Source of the DNA: Schizochytrium sp. TIO01
Taxonomy: Eukaryota > Sar > Bigyra > Thraustochytrida > Thraustochytriidae
DNA length: 64,000 nt
Direction: 5' to 3'
Assembly (NCBI GenBank): GCA_004764695.1
Contig: SMSO01000031.1
Location: forward strand, 9,645,761-9,709,760
Made by a program: the position numbers and the translations under genes. The first letter of the stretch is position 1. Every line of letters starts with the position of its first letter. Of the stretch, positions 20,201 to 29,245 are shown piece by piece. Below the pieces are notes generated by a model. The model was not told where the DNA came from. It saw only the letters and a list, made by a program, of their open reading frames with translations, and did no database searches.

Positions 20201-22010
20201 CAGAGGCAGGATCATTCGGGCCAAAAGAAGATCGAACTTGGCCAATGAGCATCTTAGGTGGCTCAGGTATTGCGTTGAGATTTCCAGGTCCTGCATTCTT
20301 CATTGCCTCATGAACATCGCTTGTAGGTTCGTTGACAACTTTCTCGAAGGGAAGCTCATTTGGCCTTCCTGTCACGGTAGTGGGAAGTTTTTGTGTACAG
20401 CTAGAACTCATGTCTCCCTTCTGCTCCACATTTTGAAGAATGCTCCGAGTAGTAATGGTAGGTGTATCTGAAGAGTCAATTGAAGAAGAAGGCGATTCTT
20501 GACCCTCTGCCATAAAGTTGTTCGTGTCAGAAAGGCTTTTTGATGAGTAAGTACTTACAAAATGGTAGTTTGGAGGTGCAGGAACATTGAGTGGATCTGT
20601 GAGATGAAAGAAAATAACTGAGACCTTGCGGAGTTCATCGACATTGGCAGGACGGTCTTCCACCATCTTCATGACAGGTCGTGGAATATATGCGGATGCG
20701 AGGCTCAGAATCCGATTTTCCATGGGCATAATGCTTTCTGCAGCAAGATCAATTTTGTCAGGGAACTTGTAGTTGCCATGAAGTAATTTTACCATGCGAA
20801 CTTGGTAAAAATCATCGTGCTGAGGCTGAGCAAAGCAGTCGATCTCAATGGGAGTAGGGCGGATGAGACGCAGGACATTGAGCTGTTGCATCATGGTTGT
20901 GGAAATGACGACCTGGTCTCTTGCAGAGGCCTCCTGTGCAGCTGCAGCCTGCGTATTTGCGTCTCCTGCTATAAAAAACTCCCAACGATTCAGCTCGCCA
21001 CCGACATGACCAAGGATCAACTGACCACAGCCGATACCTGTATGAAGATGTAGTTCTGATTTGGAGTCTGATGTTAATGCCGTACATTTGAGTGCGGTGT
21101 GGCATGCCACCGCGGCCATGCTGCCCAGTTCCATGGGCGAGCTTCTCCAAATAGCAATAAGAGCATCGCCAGCAAATTTAATAATGTCACCTCCACTCAT
21201 GAGAATATAGTTGACGAGGCCGCTCAATGTGTGATTAAGAATCTCTGCTAGTCGTTCGGACGAAGGTGCTAAAGGGTTGAGATTCGATGCTGAGGAGCCA
21301 ACCGGGAATGATCCTGGGAATCGTGCAAGTCCTGCGGACATGAGCTGGTCCTGTGTTTGTGTTTCACGCTGTTCCTCAATTTTCAATTCATTTGCGAGGC
21401 TAGAAAAACCTGAGATATCATAAAATGCTACCACTCCGGAGACCTCCTCCAAGTTGGCTTCATTTCTCTCGAGATCCACCTCCGTTTCGAAGCGCTCTAC
21501 CACTACTCTAGGCACAAAGCGGCGTACTACAACTGACTTGTTGACATCCATGCATTGTCTCTCGGCACTTGTTTGTCTTGCAAGTGTCAACGTCCTTGAG
21601 CTTGATGAAGGTCCATTACTTCTGTTATTTACAGTACTTGCCGCTCGTGCGAGAGAAGATGATGACGACGATGATGATGACGAAGAAGATGATGATGTTG
21701 TTGTGGAACCCGAGTTCAATTTAGGATCCTGGCTCTCGACATTCACTTGTGTTGATGATGTCGAGTTTGAGTTTGTTGCCACTGATATCCCCATCATTCC
21801 ATCCTGCTGATGTCGTTTCTGCTCTTGCAATTGTTTTTGTTGACTTAGTTGACGCTCTAGTTGTTGTTGCCCTAGAGGGCCTGTATGTGTTATTGTAGTC
21901 GTCGTCGTCGTTGGTGGTGGCGGCGGCGGCGGTAGCGCCTGCTCCTCGTCCAGTGTTGTTTGCTGCTGCGCGGCCTTATGTTTAGAGGAGCGCTGCCGCT
22001 TCACGCCCAT
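14226..22010 (-). CDS. Giant soluble-adenylyl-cyclase-like protein (class III cyclase plus P-loop ATPase)
   Basis: 2,594 residues from the ATG at 22010; the frame is open to 22103, where another Met would add 31 residues. The first 170 are low complexity (Gln, Pro, Thr, poly-Ser). Cyclase domain 1 (about 190-390) has both metal Asp motifs, FYDISGF and GGDIIKFAGDALIAIW, matching the C1 domain of ADCY10-type enzymes. Cyclase domain 2 (about 590-760) has CGAIGSEYRAEYSVTG and the INLAAR Asn/Arg pair. A P-loop follows (GPPSAGKS, about 850), then about 900 residues of Ser-, Asn- and His-rich disorder, then a Walker B-like VLVIIDDAQNLDD (about 1,750), and a helical C-terminal region with a polyQ tract. 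The order cyclase-cyclase-ATPase-helical repeats is that of soluble adenylyl cyclase, so it probably makes cAMP in the cytosol; bicarbonate control cannot be judged. No membrane helix and no intron are evident. Confidence 0.93.
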   Translation of the reverse strand: MGVKRQRSSKHKAAQQQTTLDEEQALPPPPPPPTTTTTTITHTGPLGQQQLERQLSQQKQLQEQKRHQQDGMMGISVATNSNSTSSTQVNVESQDPKLNSGSTTTSSSSSSSSSSSSSSLARAASTVNNRSNGPSSSSRTLTLARQTSAERQCMDVNKSVVVRRFVPRVVVERFETEVDLERNEANLEEVSGVVAFYDISGFSSLANELKIEEQRETQTQDQLMSAGLARFPGSFPVGSSASNLNPLAPSSERLAEILNHTLSGLVNYILMSGGDIIKFAGDALIAIWRSSPMELGSMAAVACHTALKCTALTSDSKSELHLHTGIGCGQLILGHVGGELNRWEFFIAGDANTQAAAAQEASARDQVVISTTMMQQLNVLRLIRPTPIEIDCFAQPQHDDFYQVRMVKLLHGNYKFPDKIDLAAESIMPMENRILSLASAYIPRPVMKMVEDRPANVDELRKVSVIFFHLTDPLNVPAPPNYHFVSTYSSKSLSDTNNFMAEGQESPSSSIDSSDTPTITTRSILQNVEQKGDMSSSCTQKLPTTVTGRPNELPFEKVVNEPTSDVHEAMKNAGPGNLNAIPEPPKMLIGQVRSSFGPNDPASGTPRYKLRPQLSVDTSSPEDDDLEAATRKSALDAFLDSIQERVKAVQKAAYSQWGTLRQFIIDDKGCVAIVVMGLPPHYFENNAARAVKVAANLIHTQGIHATAGICSGTVFCGAIGSEYRAEYSVTGECINLAARLMGKARPNSALCDAQTYKEARSNHNFSFTKVSHQLKGYTQNVVAYCPDLAVIAEKKTLNQGNLETHTHMLPNQGNVYSGQGWATIGQERTKADLCRVAFLDRLRPCKAILLEGPPSAGKSHLLQWVNSVSDSKSVDIFYNVAEVSESKTPFSVWKAIVQEMLKFKPKDKTSIDKTNPSGGGKETLLQSRTSTLGSALNAIAPSEAASLVNYDYDPQTIDHTLASAYQDSPVTTPSQIPLNEAGRTASLPMLKRTGMRGLFNSSQGIPDEMLGAPEGGEHGATKRGHNKGSRSTASMDLTGMNYGIPSPSPSSRRSNGEQRRRLSSKSRSAPRPRFGSRSRSFHIVEDDRTPLSQMQPVATDSYNYTSSETSTFRSPRASSLSSPYAGPVQLGSVLQASNTPNGGNGGHQLMHYHSMTLNSSSSTSNNNNNYIHVGTSLSTTNIGTSPAANGFGNNLSHDQPLSPQTAGTSVSGFSPQGTGTLAKLSHTVGQVGQALQRSLSMDVTVRRMRKKSPIPSHAHTMSADAGASPNVDLGSFPEPLPLSPRLGATSLPLSAANSTTMLPPLNTTFVNETQEGYGSMSMVPGGLPSSKSHQVPTLDPYTENPGEEEEEGHEDADYEHDSDNDDAGSMVFVHNVSSTAKENGSSSQHQQPEEDNGYQYYHHHHSRQHESEGHGFDDGRPASPTSTRSASPVEASMMTGAGYHSGSGAGTSMLDFPLSASCNNMEELMQISDHEIDLGDAMYPITSSGRPASMPRLTPRHGGLVPLSSPQDHYRSASGQYTSLQGPSSASVGSRFLRASSNSGEHKLLEGSPMLARLRENGHLRGRRLSSLGLLLPGFVLSASGPGANNGTENGGTGVFNTMLSRKSSQDHPEPSHRSSEDDVSSSLPPPGSSGSRHRVASDSSDTSMLNAFLSRSSMFRKSSPSPTLGQSAGNTPVTPGTPSHLAHRVSDADLDIRNAPRSSELFADSIRGLHTRRASSSMRQADRDDIIEVVLALLDEVGRRGPVLVIIDDAQNLDDASWELLKRAVQHGMDVTTRLQDEMLDVSRAAASSKRVVPGPAVRFIVAYRTMQTNERSNPHWIELRRLCELESERVARNEEMLRPSPKPMHLHDDNLDSEVHDDEDSQDLSRPTTALSNASVRDEMSTHGRPTSVRLMSNGSAIPQFQDHAVSSASSVVGRSMNNTGAIEMLNDFDALSVDAHSIGENDDIDADGKDHEGKLFRPMWCLVTSTEPLSQRDAANFLTANRAVGVGADLLEFLYDSTKGNPGYLLNLFNSLVERGFIRINQLTGVAHVMEGLRNMKSETLLLMSLPAHFVAEVYSRWDNLSTNVLLVLKMASVIGKVVSLELLFDVYTKKNQLMRAAAAPETNSFSHQASRHVLDNIQSNLRREDSIAEIPPQLANSEEYQALANLDLPSPANSSTGAGAIETSLSAPTQGGVSANSSSGNRPHVSRSMTERPSLGRNKSQTRRGSVAAQLLHSSTMGNKNSDSNIEVTLNRRTQSDNGLRRKTSRFLSRHLNRRPSSGVVQEGSPQQQQQQQQQQQQQQQQYQNEDDEGVFRTNTQSSVNSLNSEEREILKEEFLEAIEELKRVGFLTEQSSSPHQDIILFKEDVERNIVYDMMPNKEKRLIHQYILEWYEEDPRRIDVAFPSGFDIGALAYHAMLSEEHVKAFSLFEEGMYDLLFRRKYRGIEMEETLEIFAFSMHDIASSESLERQLHRQTRGVKVEYLKRFFRCRASIAVIRFYVVRRLWPMAKKVAQDTIQSCRFARVALQKKDSKFTKLMRRFRPVGGTKHPRTGTWMQMNIENVSDKAVLKEIVRCGNQIKSIFDRISAMDSKMANMIRNIDNFAIDSM
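15141..15189 (-). repeat. CAG/CAA repeat coding polyglutamine
   Basis: A tract of about 16 CTG/TTG triplets on the plus strand reads as Gln (CAG and CAA mixed) in the cyclase gene, near residue 2,280. Mixing of the two codons makes it less prone to slippage than a pure tract, but length variation between strains is likely. Confidence 0.85.
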
Positions 22011-24259
22011 GCCGACTGCTCTGCCTCCGCTCCGAGATTGCGCTGATTCGATTCCACTTTCACGCCAACGGAGACAGAGGAAAACAAAGAAGTCTGAGCA
22101 CAATTAGCAAACGTGAACAACTGTGGCCTCTGCCAGAGAGCCTTCTCGGCTGCCGGCTGCTCGCTGAGGCTCCTCGCTCGTGCAGTCCTTGGAGGCTTTC
22201 GCTCTTTGCTCGCCGCTTGTGCGTGAGCAAGTTTTTCTTTAATAAATATTTTTAAAAGTAAGTTTAACCAATTTTCTGTATTTCTTGTTTCCACTTTTAT
22301 CAATGTGCTCACGTGGTTTACATAGGTGTAGTATCTAAATACCAATAGTAGTAGTAGTAGCAGCTATGAGTTTTCAGAAGGTGAATGAGTGCAAAGTGAA
22401 TGAAGTGAGCGAATCAATCGATCAATAGACACAATCAACAGTCAATCAGCCTCAGTCAATCAGCAAAACCAGATACATAAACGAGCAGAGCACGAGCAGC
22501 AGCAGCGATGGTTCAGGAAGAGACAGAATGAGGGAACGGAGAAGTGATAGAAATAAAATGACTATAAAATGAGGGAATGCAGGAATGTGCTGAGGCCTTT
22601 TGGAAACAACAACTTTAAAGAAAACAAACCAAGCCAAAGCTAGAAAGCCAAAGTTAGTAAGCCAAAGCTAGAAAACCAGCTTTCTAAATGCGTGAAGAGT
22701 CTCTCTCCTCTTTGTGCGTATGAGCCGACTCGGCTACTGATTGCCTGGTTGCCACAGTGCTGGTCCACTTGCGTGAAGGACGAAATTGACAGCCACAGCA
22801 CAATCAATGTCCAAATAATCAATCGTAACACTTTTCAAATTGAATTGAGCGACTGATTCTTTCTGTAATTGATTGATTGAAGAAGTCAATCGACAGCTAA
22901 TAAATTGACTCTTCACCCGCACTCCTCTCTTCCACTCCTTGAAACACCTTTTCCTTTTTCTTTCTTTTTCTTTTTTATAAAGTACATACGTAGGTAATAG
23001 GTGGTAGTAGATAGTTCTCTCTTTTCAAAGAATCAGATGAGACAGGCGAAACTTGGAAACAAAGGAAGAAAAAGGAATTGACAGTCGTAATCAGTCGCTT
23101 GGTGCCCCTTCGTCTGGATGTGTAGCGTCCTCCTCAATATGCACTCACGAGTGTGCGAGTGTTCCGAAGAACCCCGAACAGGAGTGCTTTGCAAGAGTCA
23201 TGCTGCAGGAGTCTTTCAGAAAAAGCCTAAGACTGCTATCAGATACCCTAGCGAGCATGTCTATAAGAGCACACTTATGAGAAACACTATTATTTCTCCT
23301 GATCGTACTTTTTTTTATTTAGAAAAAGAAAAAGGAATAGAAAAACACGCGATGATTATCATCTTTCTCTTTTGATCTGTGACAGACCCACGAAACTGAA
23401 CGGGGACGATCGATTTATAGGGGGGTGCCGCAAGATCAGAGGGGTTTATAATACTGCTTCTGCGAACCTCGCCCCCAGACACCCGCTCCCGACTTGCTTT
23501 CAAAGCAGTGGAGATGAATCTGGCGGCTGCTACCAACCTCTATCCCCTACTTCAAAAGCGAGGAACCGAGCTTTGACCTAATAACCTCTGGAGGTTGTGG
23601 ATGTGCTTTTGCTTTGAAGCGGCGTCAGCTTGAAGGCAAGCCCGCGAGAGAGTCCACGCTTGTTCGGAGTTGCTTTACACGGCACGTTTCCGCGACAGAA
23701 GCTATAGATGGAAACGCCGGATATGAGGCAGAAAAGTCCAAGCAAGGGAAGTATAACGACGCTGTAAATTTCGAATTTGGACACCCAAATTTCGAATTTC
23801 ATCACATTTTCAAATTCCAACCTCCAATACTGAAGACTGAGGCTGAAGAAGATCTCCAAAGGCAAGCGGTCTCCTCCTAAAGACCGGATTCCACGCCAAG
23901 CGCACTGCCTCTGTCAACCCTGGCCGTCCCCCTCGCATAGCTCTGCTCTTGGGTCCGGAGGAGCGAGACCTCGGAGCCCTCTATTCTGTGTCTGCTTTCC
24001 CTTCTTCCTTCCCATTCTCATTCCCCGTCACGATCCTTAATCTTTAAACAGACTAACAGGTGCGTAGGCGCTGCTAAGTCTAGCTAATGTTTCCTTCGAA
24101 TCATTGTGCTTTTGCATCTGTCAATTACTCCTTTCTCTATTTCTTTTCCCTTATTTATGCTAGTCACGGTACTTCTTTTTAAAAATCATTTCATGAAAGA
24201 AAGTGTTCGCAGTGCACTAAGAGTGCCCTACCGGAAAGTGTGCCGATGGACACGTGTGT

Positions 24260-24368
24260 TGAAAATTTGAAATTCGAATAATTTGAAATTTGAATTTGAA
24301 TTTGAATTTGAATTTGAATTTGAATTTGAAATTCGAATTTGAAATTCGAATATTTGAATTTGAGCTTC
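24260..24368. repeat. TTTGAA hexamer microsatellite with AATTCGAATT palindromes
   Basis: About eight tandem copies of TTTGAA at 24288-24330 are flanked by imperfect copies carrying TTCGAA. The same AATTTCGAATTT motif occurs twice about 500 bases upstream (23765-23800). Short ORFs through it are simple-sequence artefacts. Confidence 0.85.
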
Positions 24369-24818
24369 GAAGCATCTTTTCAAGAAGCTCTTGCAAAAAC
24401 CTAACGTTGTTCGGCTCCAAGCCCTGCAGAGCTGCTTACTCGGCCTGGCTGAGGGATGCCAGGCGCGGCTTTGCAGGTGCTGGCTCGTGCTCAACTCGAC
24501 GCCACTCGGCCTCGGACCTTTGTTTATTTAGCCTTTGGAGGGCTGCGCAGAAAGCTTTCTCAAGTTCAGGTTGGGTAGAAATGAATCCCACTCCAGTATA
24601 AATTGAGCAGTGTTTTCTTCACTGCGCCAGCTCCGCCTTCTTCCTGCCGCTCCCGACGCGAGGACCCAGCGCGATCCAAAGAGGCGCCAGTCGCAGGCGG
24701 GCTCGCAGACCGTAGGCCTTCCCGCCGCGGGCCTTCTCGCCGGTCCCCACGCCTGAGCGTGAAGACGGCAGCGTCAATCCGGCGGTATCCAGCGATCGAT
24801 GCTCTGCGCTTTTTGACT

Positions 24819-24840
24819 TAGGAGGTACTATCACCTCCTA
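24819..24840. repeat. Short perfect inverted repeat
   Basis: TAGGAGGT and its exact complement ACCTCCTA are separated by six bases, forming an eight-base-pair stem. It sits at the edge of a GC-rich patch. Its role is unknown; it could be chance or the end of a decayed element. Confidence 0.5.
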
Positions 24841-27421
24841 TTCGGTACTTCTTGAAAATAGGAGTTTTCAAAAAATTGTTTTTGTTTTTTTGATCCATAA
24901 AAGGAGGATCAGGCTTTGGATAAAAGGTGGAGTTCCGTGATCGTCCTTTTCTCTTTTCATTCAACAAGCATGAGAGGCAGTCCGCGCCGGGGAACACAGG
25001 GAACTCATCGCAACGCATTTCTCGAGGGGCCTTCTGCGTGTTTGGGGATTTCAGGATGGGATTGAAGCATGGCCTGCAACGCATTGCCGATTGGAGACGA
25101 TGAGGAGGACTGCGAAATAACGTTAAGGATGATACTGGAGCATGCTTAAAGTAGGTTGCTTGAAAGCTCAGCGGATGCCGCCCGAGCACAGGAGCCACTC
25201 ACTGCCTGGCGGTGGTGTGTACTAGTAGGTGGTAACATACTATAAAGGGAGGCGCGTGCCTCGTCATAATTCAAGTTGGTAGAAACGGAGAAGTACGCCC
25301 AAATGATGGAGCAGCTGATTGGTCCAGAGGAGGCCAGCTTCGCGTTTGTCACGTCTAAACTTGGAAAAGTTGGCATCGGGCATTGCATTCACGACACAAG
25401 GGCCAGTGTAGACAGGCAGGTCCCATACATAGCAGGAATGATATGATTTTCACATACATAAAGAGGTTCAAACGTAAATATATTTGACAAGGAATGCTTC
25501 ACAAAACAATATTGTTGGAGGCCCCTCGCTACATATCACCCTCAAGCCACCTCTAGCCGTGCACCAGCCGCCCAAACTACTATATTTTTGCCCTACCTAG
25601 AAACAAAATTGACTTGGCGAATGACGCTGTTAAGATGCATGTCGTTGCTGGTGTTGCACTTTTTAAAGTGGACACTTGTCAATATAGCGGTGTATGGAAC
25701 TTTGGCGAAGAACTACGACTGACTGCTAATAGCAAGTAATGACGAGATCTAAGTCATGCATAACAAGCTAGCGATGCCACCCTTTTAAAATCAAGAGCTT
25801 TGGGATAGTACACGAACCATGACTATGTTTGTGGCGTTGGTTTGTTGAGTGTTGATTCCCTCTTGCATCATTGAGCTGTTGCGAATGACAACGCGCATGG
25901 ATCTATCTTAATATGGCGCTTGGTATTTTAGTCCATTGTTAAAGCCAATTGTGAGCTTGATAACTCCAAAAAATTATCAAATGCCTCCCCTCAAATGTTT
26001 TATTTTAGCTTTTATTGAGGAGGCCGAAACTATCTTTGCTCAGAATAGCCATTTCGTCCATCAAAAAAAGGATAAGTTCTGTTTAATCCAGAGTCAAAGC
26101 TTCCTTGGTCTGCCCTTCATAGTAGCTATCCTTGCGTCATTTTTTATCTCTCATTTCGAAGACTCAATGGTTACCTGCGTTGTTCAATATATTTAAAATG
26201 CAACAGTCCAACCAAAAAAGTTGATGAAAACTTGAAGAAATTAAAACAACGTGCAAATTTTACTTATTAAAAGGGTCAGCAAATTTCATTTTGCTAAAGG
26301 TTCATGTAAATGAATAATTAAAATCATTTCAGAGAGCTAGGTCAAAAATTTGAATAGCCTATTGCAGAAAATATGGTTAGACATTCAAGTTAACGGCTTT
26401 TGCTCAATGTACACCTGGAGATTTGATGCTCGCATTCAATAAACATGCTGCTAACAAAGATTTGCTTCGATAGGTTGCTTTAGGTTGTAAAAGCTGCGAA
26501 TTTGCTTCTCGCTCCATTTTGCACCGCCTTAAAAGTTGCGGATGGTTACTTATTGCTAAGCATGACAGGTGTATGCAAGAAGATGCTGAACTTTCATTTT
26601 AGAATTGGCTACTGGCTGGTTGTATTTGTTATACTTTATCTCCAGATGGGGGGGAGATGGGGGGGGCAGTTCGAAAGGTTGTTGATGATTTTTTACATCG
26701 TACTTTTTAAGTGGTCGCGATACGTGAACTAGATAATGTAGTGTGTATTTAGTGGCCAATGCCTTTTTCAGTTTTTTAATATTTGCTCGCAAATCAAGTT
26801 TTTTATAATGCAAGCTCCCACCCAAAAGGTTAACGATCTAAAATCAAAACAGAGAGAAGAACGACGCTTCCATTCTACCTTTCCATGGGATCAATCGTCG
26901 TTAATCTTTGTATCCAGATTGCCAGTGCTCTCGAAAATTTAACTTACTAGCACGATCTCAAGGGGCTGTAAAAATAGATTTGCAGAAGGGGTTCTACCCA
27001 AACAAAACAAAAGAGGATAATCAAATATTTCAGGAGGAGTTGTAAATTCTACCAACAAAAAAAGAAATCAGAGTATGCGTCAAATGATGAAATCCACATG
27101 TCACATCATCACTAGTTTGAATGAATCTCCAACACCTCTGAAGGGAAAATCACCCAATACTAACATTGCAGACGGAAGTATAGGGCGAATGGTACCATAG
27201 GGTATCATATATATGTATGTAAATATATAGAAGATGTTGCGAAAGCATTCATACTCGGTCAATGAGCTCCGAAGAAGAAAATTCGTCGAGCTAAAATTAG
27301 TCTCCATTGATCAAAGCTTCGATGGCAATATGGCTTTGCAAGACCCTTGCGAAAAACTAAATAAGACAACAAATATAAGCAAAGTATGTGTAAAAAAAAG
27401 AACCAGTCCAACACCTGCAAC

Positions 27422-29245
27422 TTATACGGCAGACAGCCTGAGGTTTCCGTCCTCGTGGTGCGGGGTCTTGGATGTCTTGTTCTTGTTTTCACCATTGGTG
27501 TCGTCATTGGCAGTCTCTTCATTATCCTCGTCAAGAGATGATTGTCTTCGGGCCAGGCCTTGTTCCATATCTTCCGTGGCCCGAAGAAACTCATCACGGT
27601 TAGCCTCGGAATAAGAAAGCAAAGTAGTGGACTCTTGTCGGTCAACTTCGTGACGAGGGGGGGCAAAAGCACTTGAGGAGTAGTCTTGATGTGCCAAATG
27701 TGTGTTCGCTGCAGGCCAGGGGTCCTGTTTACGACAACGCAGGACGTCCATAATGGTAAAATTCTTTGGACGACGAAGCGGCTCGCCGCCGAGAGTAGGA
27801 TTCTGATAGTACAATGGATATACAAGCAAGCTTGTGCAAAATCCAATAAAAGCACCAATGAAAACATCGAGAAAGCTATGTTTCATGTCATTAAGGCGGG
27901 TCATGGCTACATACGTAGCCACAACAAACATGACAGAGATGAGTAGGTAGCCATAGCAGAAGGTGCGTTGTTGGACGCCTCGACCGTACACTTGAAGCTT
28001 GCCAGCAAGGTAAAGCCACCAAGTTGTAGCACAGTTAAACAGCACCTGAGTGTGGCCAGACGGCATCGCGCGGTATCCCTCGTGAATAGAGAATTGACTG
28101 TATGAGCCTCCGCCGTAGTATCCTTGGCAGTCGGCCTCAGCTTCTGTGACTGGTCTGTCCCAATACCTACTACACACATTCTGCAACGTGCGCTGACTCA
28201 TATCTTCGCCATTCTGAATAAAGGAGCAGTTGAGCATCTCAGGATAACGATCATCATGCATGCCGCATTGGACAGGGCAGCACTTTTGCGAGCTCAAGTC
28301 GCAAGCGCCTTCGGCATATTTGGATGGGTCCGGGGCACAAGTCCACGTAAAATTTTCCATGCAGGCAGGTGCGCAACGTGCTAAAAAGTCAGGACGAAGC
28401 TCTCCAGTGGCATTGCCAATGATAACCCAAACCACATAGGCAAAGACAATAGGGGCAATGACGACAAGGGCGAAGGAATGCATATCTTCGAACATGTCCC
28501 TGCGCTTAAGCCAAAAGAATATGGCTAGCAACACGCATGGGATAATAACTATGGCTCCGACCATGATCATGGTCACTGTATCTGCATGAAGAGGGTGTTG
28601 GATGTGAATGTCTGCCATGTTAATAGGGTACTCTTGCATCCAATCGATGGGTCCATCTAGAACAATAAGGATGATGGCGCATAACACAATAGCTGCCCAG
28701 TCCATCACATAAGTGTTAGACCACCAGACTGGAATGGGAATGAAATTCCAAAGCTTGAAGGCAATAGTGTTGCCGCTAATATCCTCCACTACTTCCGACG
28801 ATTCATTCCTTGATTTGGTCGTGATGTGAGATGACCTTACGGTGTCTCCGTCCTTACTTAACGGGCTCATCAAGTTGCTCTTCGTTTGTGTCTGGTTGAT
28901 TACTGTTCCAACATTTTGAGGAACATTGCTTGTGGCATTTGATGAATCCTGTGGTGATGCAGCCATTGACGAGGAACGATGAGACAAATTTGGTTTAGGT
29001 GCTGCCGCAGAGGTAGTTTGTATATTTAACGCAGTATGTTGCTGCTCCTTCACCTTCATGTTTGACTCTTGCGGCCCCGGGTTGTCGTCCAAATTCACAT
29101 TAAACTCATTTTGCGTCGTAGACCTGCTCGAGGCCACTGTACTGTCTTCCACATCCACAACACCGTTATCTGATGAGGAAGATTGTCGTCTTGCACTCTG
29201 GTGAGGTTGCCCCTTGGACCCCATATTCGAGGCTGCATCGCCCAT
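27422..29245 (-). CDS. Lipid phosphate phosphatase (PAP2 superfamily), extended N-terminus
   Basis: 607 residues from ATG 29245. Residues 1-160 are Ser/Gln/Asn-rich and probably cytosolic. Six membrane helices follow (about 182-199, 224-246, 257-277, 400-418, 431-449, 458-478) with a Cys-rich outside loop of about 110 residues after helix 3. Motif C2 is intact (AMPSGHTQ, 393-400) and motif C3 is present as TR-x5-H-x3-D (449-460), so the two catalytic His residues, H398 and H456, are in place. Motif C1 keeps the Arg-Pro (ELRPDF, 284-285), but the Lys seven residues upstream is Gly. The family dephosphorylates phosphatidate, lysophosphatidate or sphingosine phosphate at the outer face of membranes. 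The C-terminal 125 residues are polar and acidic. The outside loop (PDFLARCAPACMEN) recurs in the dead relatives at 41.6 and 48.6 kb. Confidence 0.93.
   Translation of the reverse strand: MGDAASNMGSKGQPHQSARRQSSSSDNGVVDVEDSTVASSRSTTQNEFNVNLDDNPGPQESNMKVKEQQHTALNIQTTSAAAPKPNLSHRSSSMAASPQDSSNATSNVPQNVGTVINQTQTKSNLMSPLSKDGDTVRSSHITTKSRNESSEVVEDISGNTIAFKLWNFIPIPVWWSNTYVMDWAAIVLCAIILIVLDGPIDWMQEYPINMADIHIQHPLHADTVTMIMVGAIVIIPCVLLAIFFWLKRRDMFEDMHSFALVVIAPIVFAYVVWVIIGNATGELRPDFLARCAPACMENFTWTCAPDPSKYAEGACDLSSQKCCPVQCGMHDDRYPEMLNCSFIQNGEDMSQRTLQNVCSRYWDRPVTEAEADCQGYYGGGSYSQFSIHEGYRAMPSGHTQVLFNCATTWWLYLAGKLQVYGRGVQQRTFCYGYLLISVMFVVATYVAMTRLNDMKHSFLDVFIGAFIGFCTSLLVYPLYYQNPTLGGEPLRRPKNFTIMDVLRCRKQDPWPAANTHLAHQDYSSSAFAPPRHEVDRQESTTLLSYSEANRDEFLRATEDMEQGLARRQSSLDEDNEETANDDTNGENKNKTSKTPHHEDGNLRLSAV

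Larger units (their letters stand above)
22011..27421. other. 5.4 kb gene-poor region
   Basis: It includes the 5' flank of the cyclase gene (22011-22350) and the 3' flank of the phosphatase gene (near 27400). Between them I see only short opposing ORFs. Features are CAATCA-rich tracts at 22410-22470, AATTTCGAATTT motifs at 23765-23800, a TTTGAA microsatellite, a GC-rich patch at 24610-24810 with no open reading frame I trust, and a short hairpin at 24819-24840. From about 25900 to 27000 the sequence is AT rich with nothing recognisable. Confidence 0.5.
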
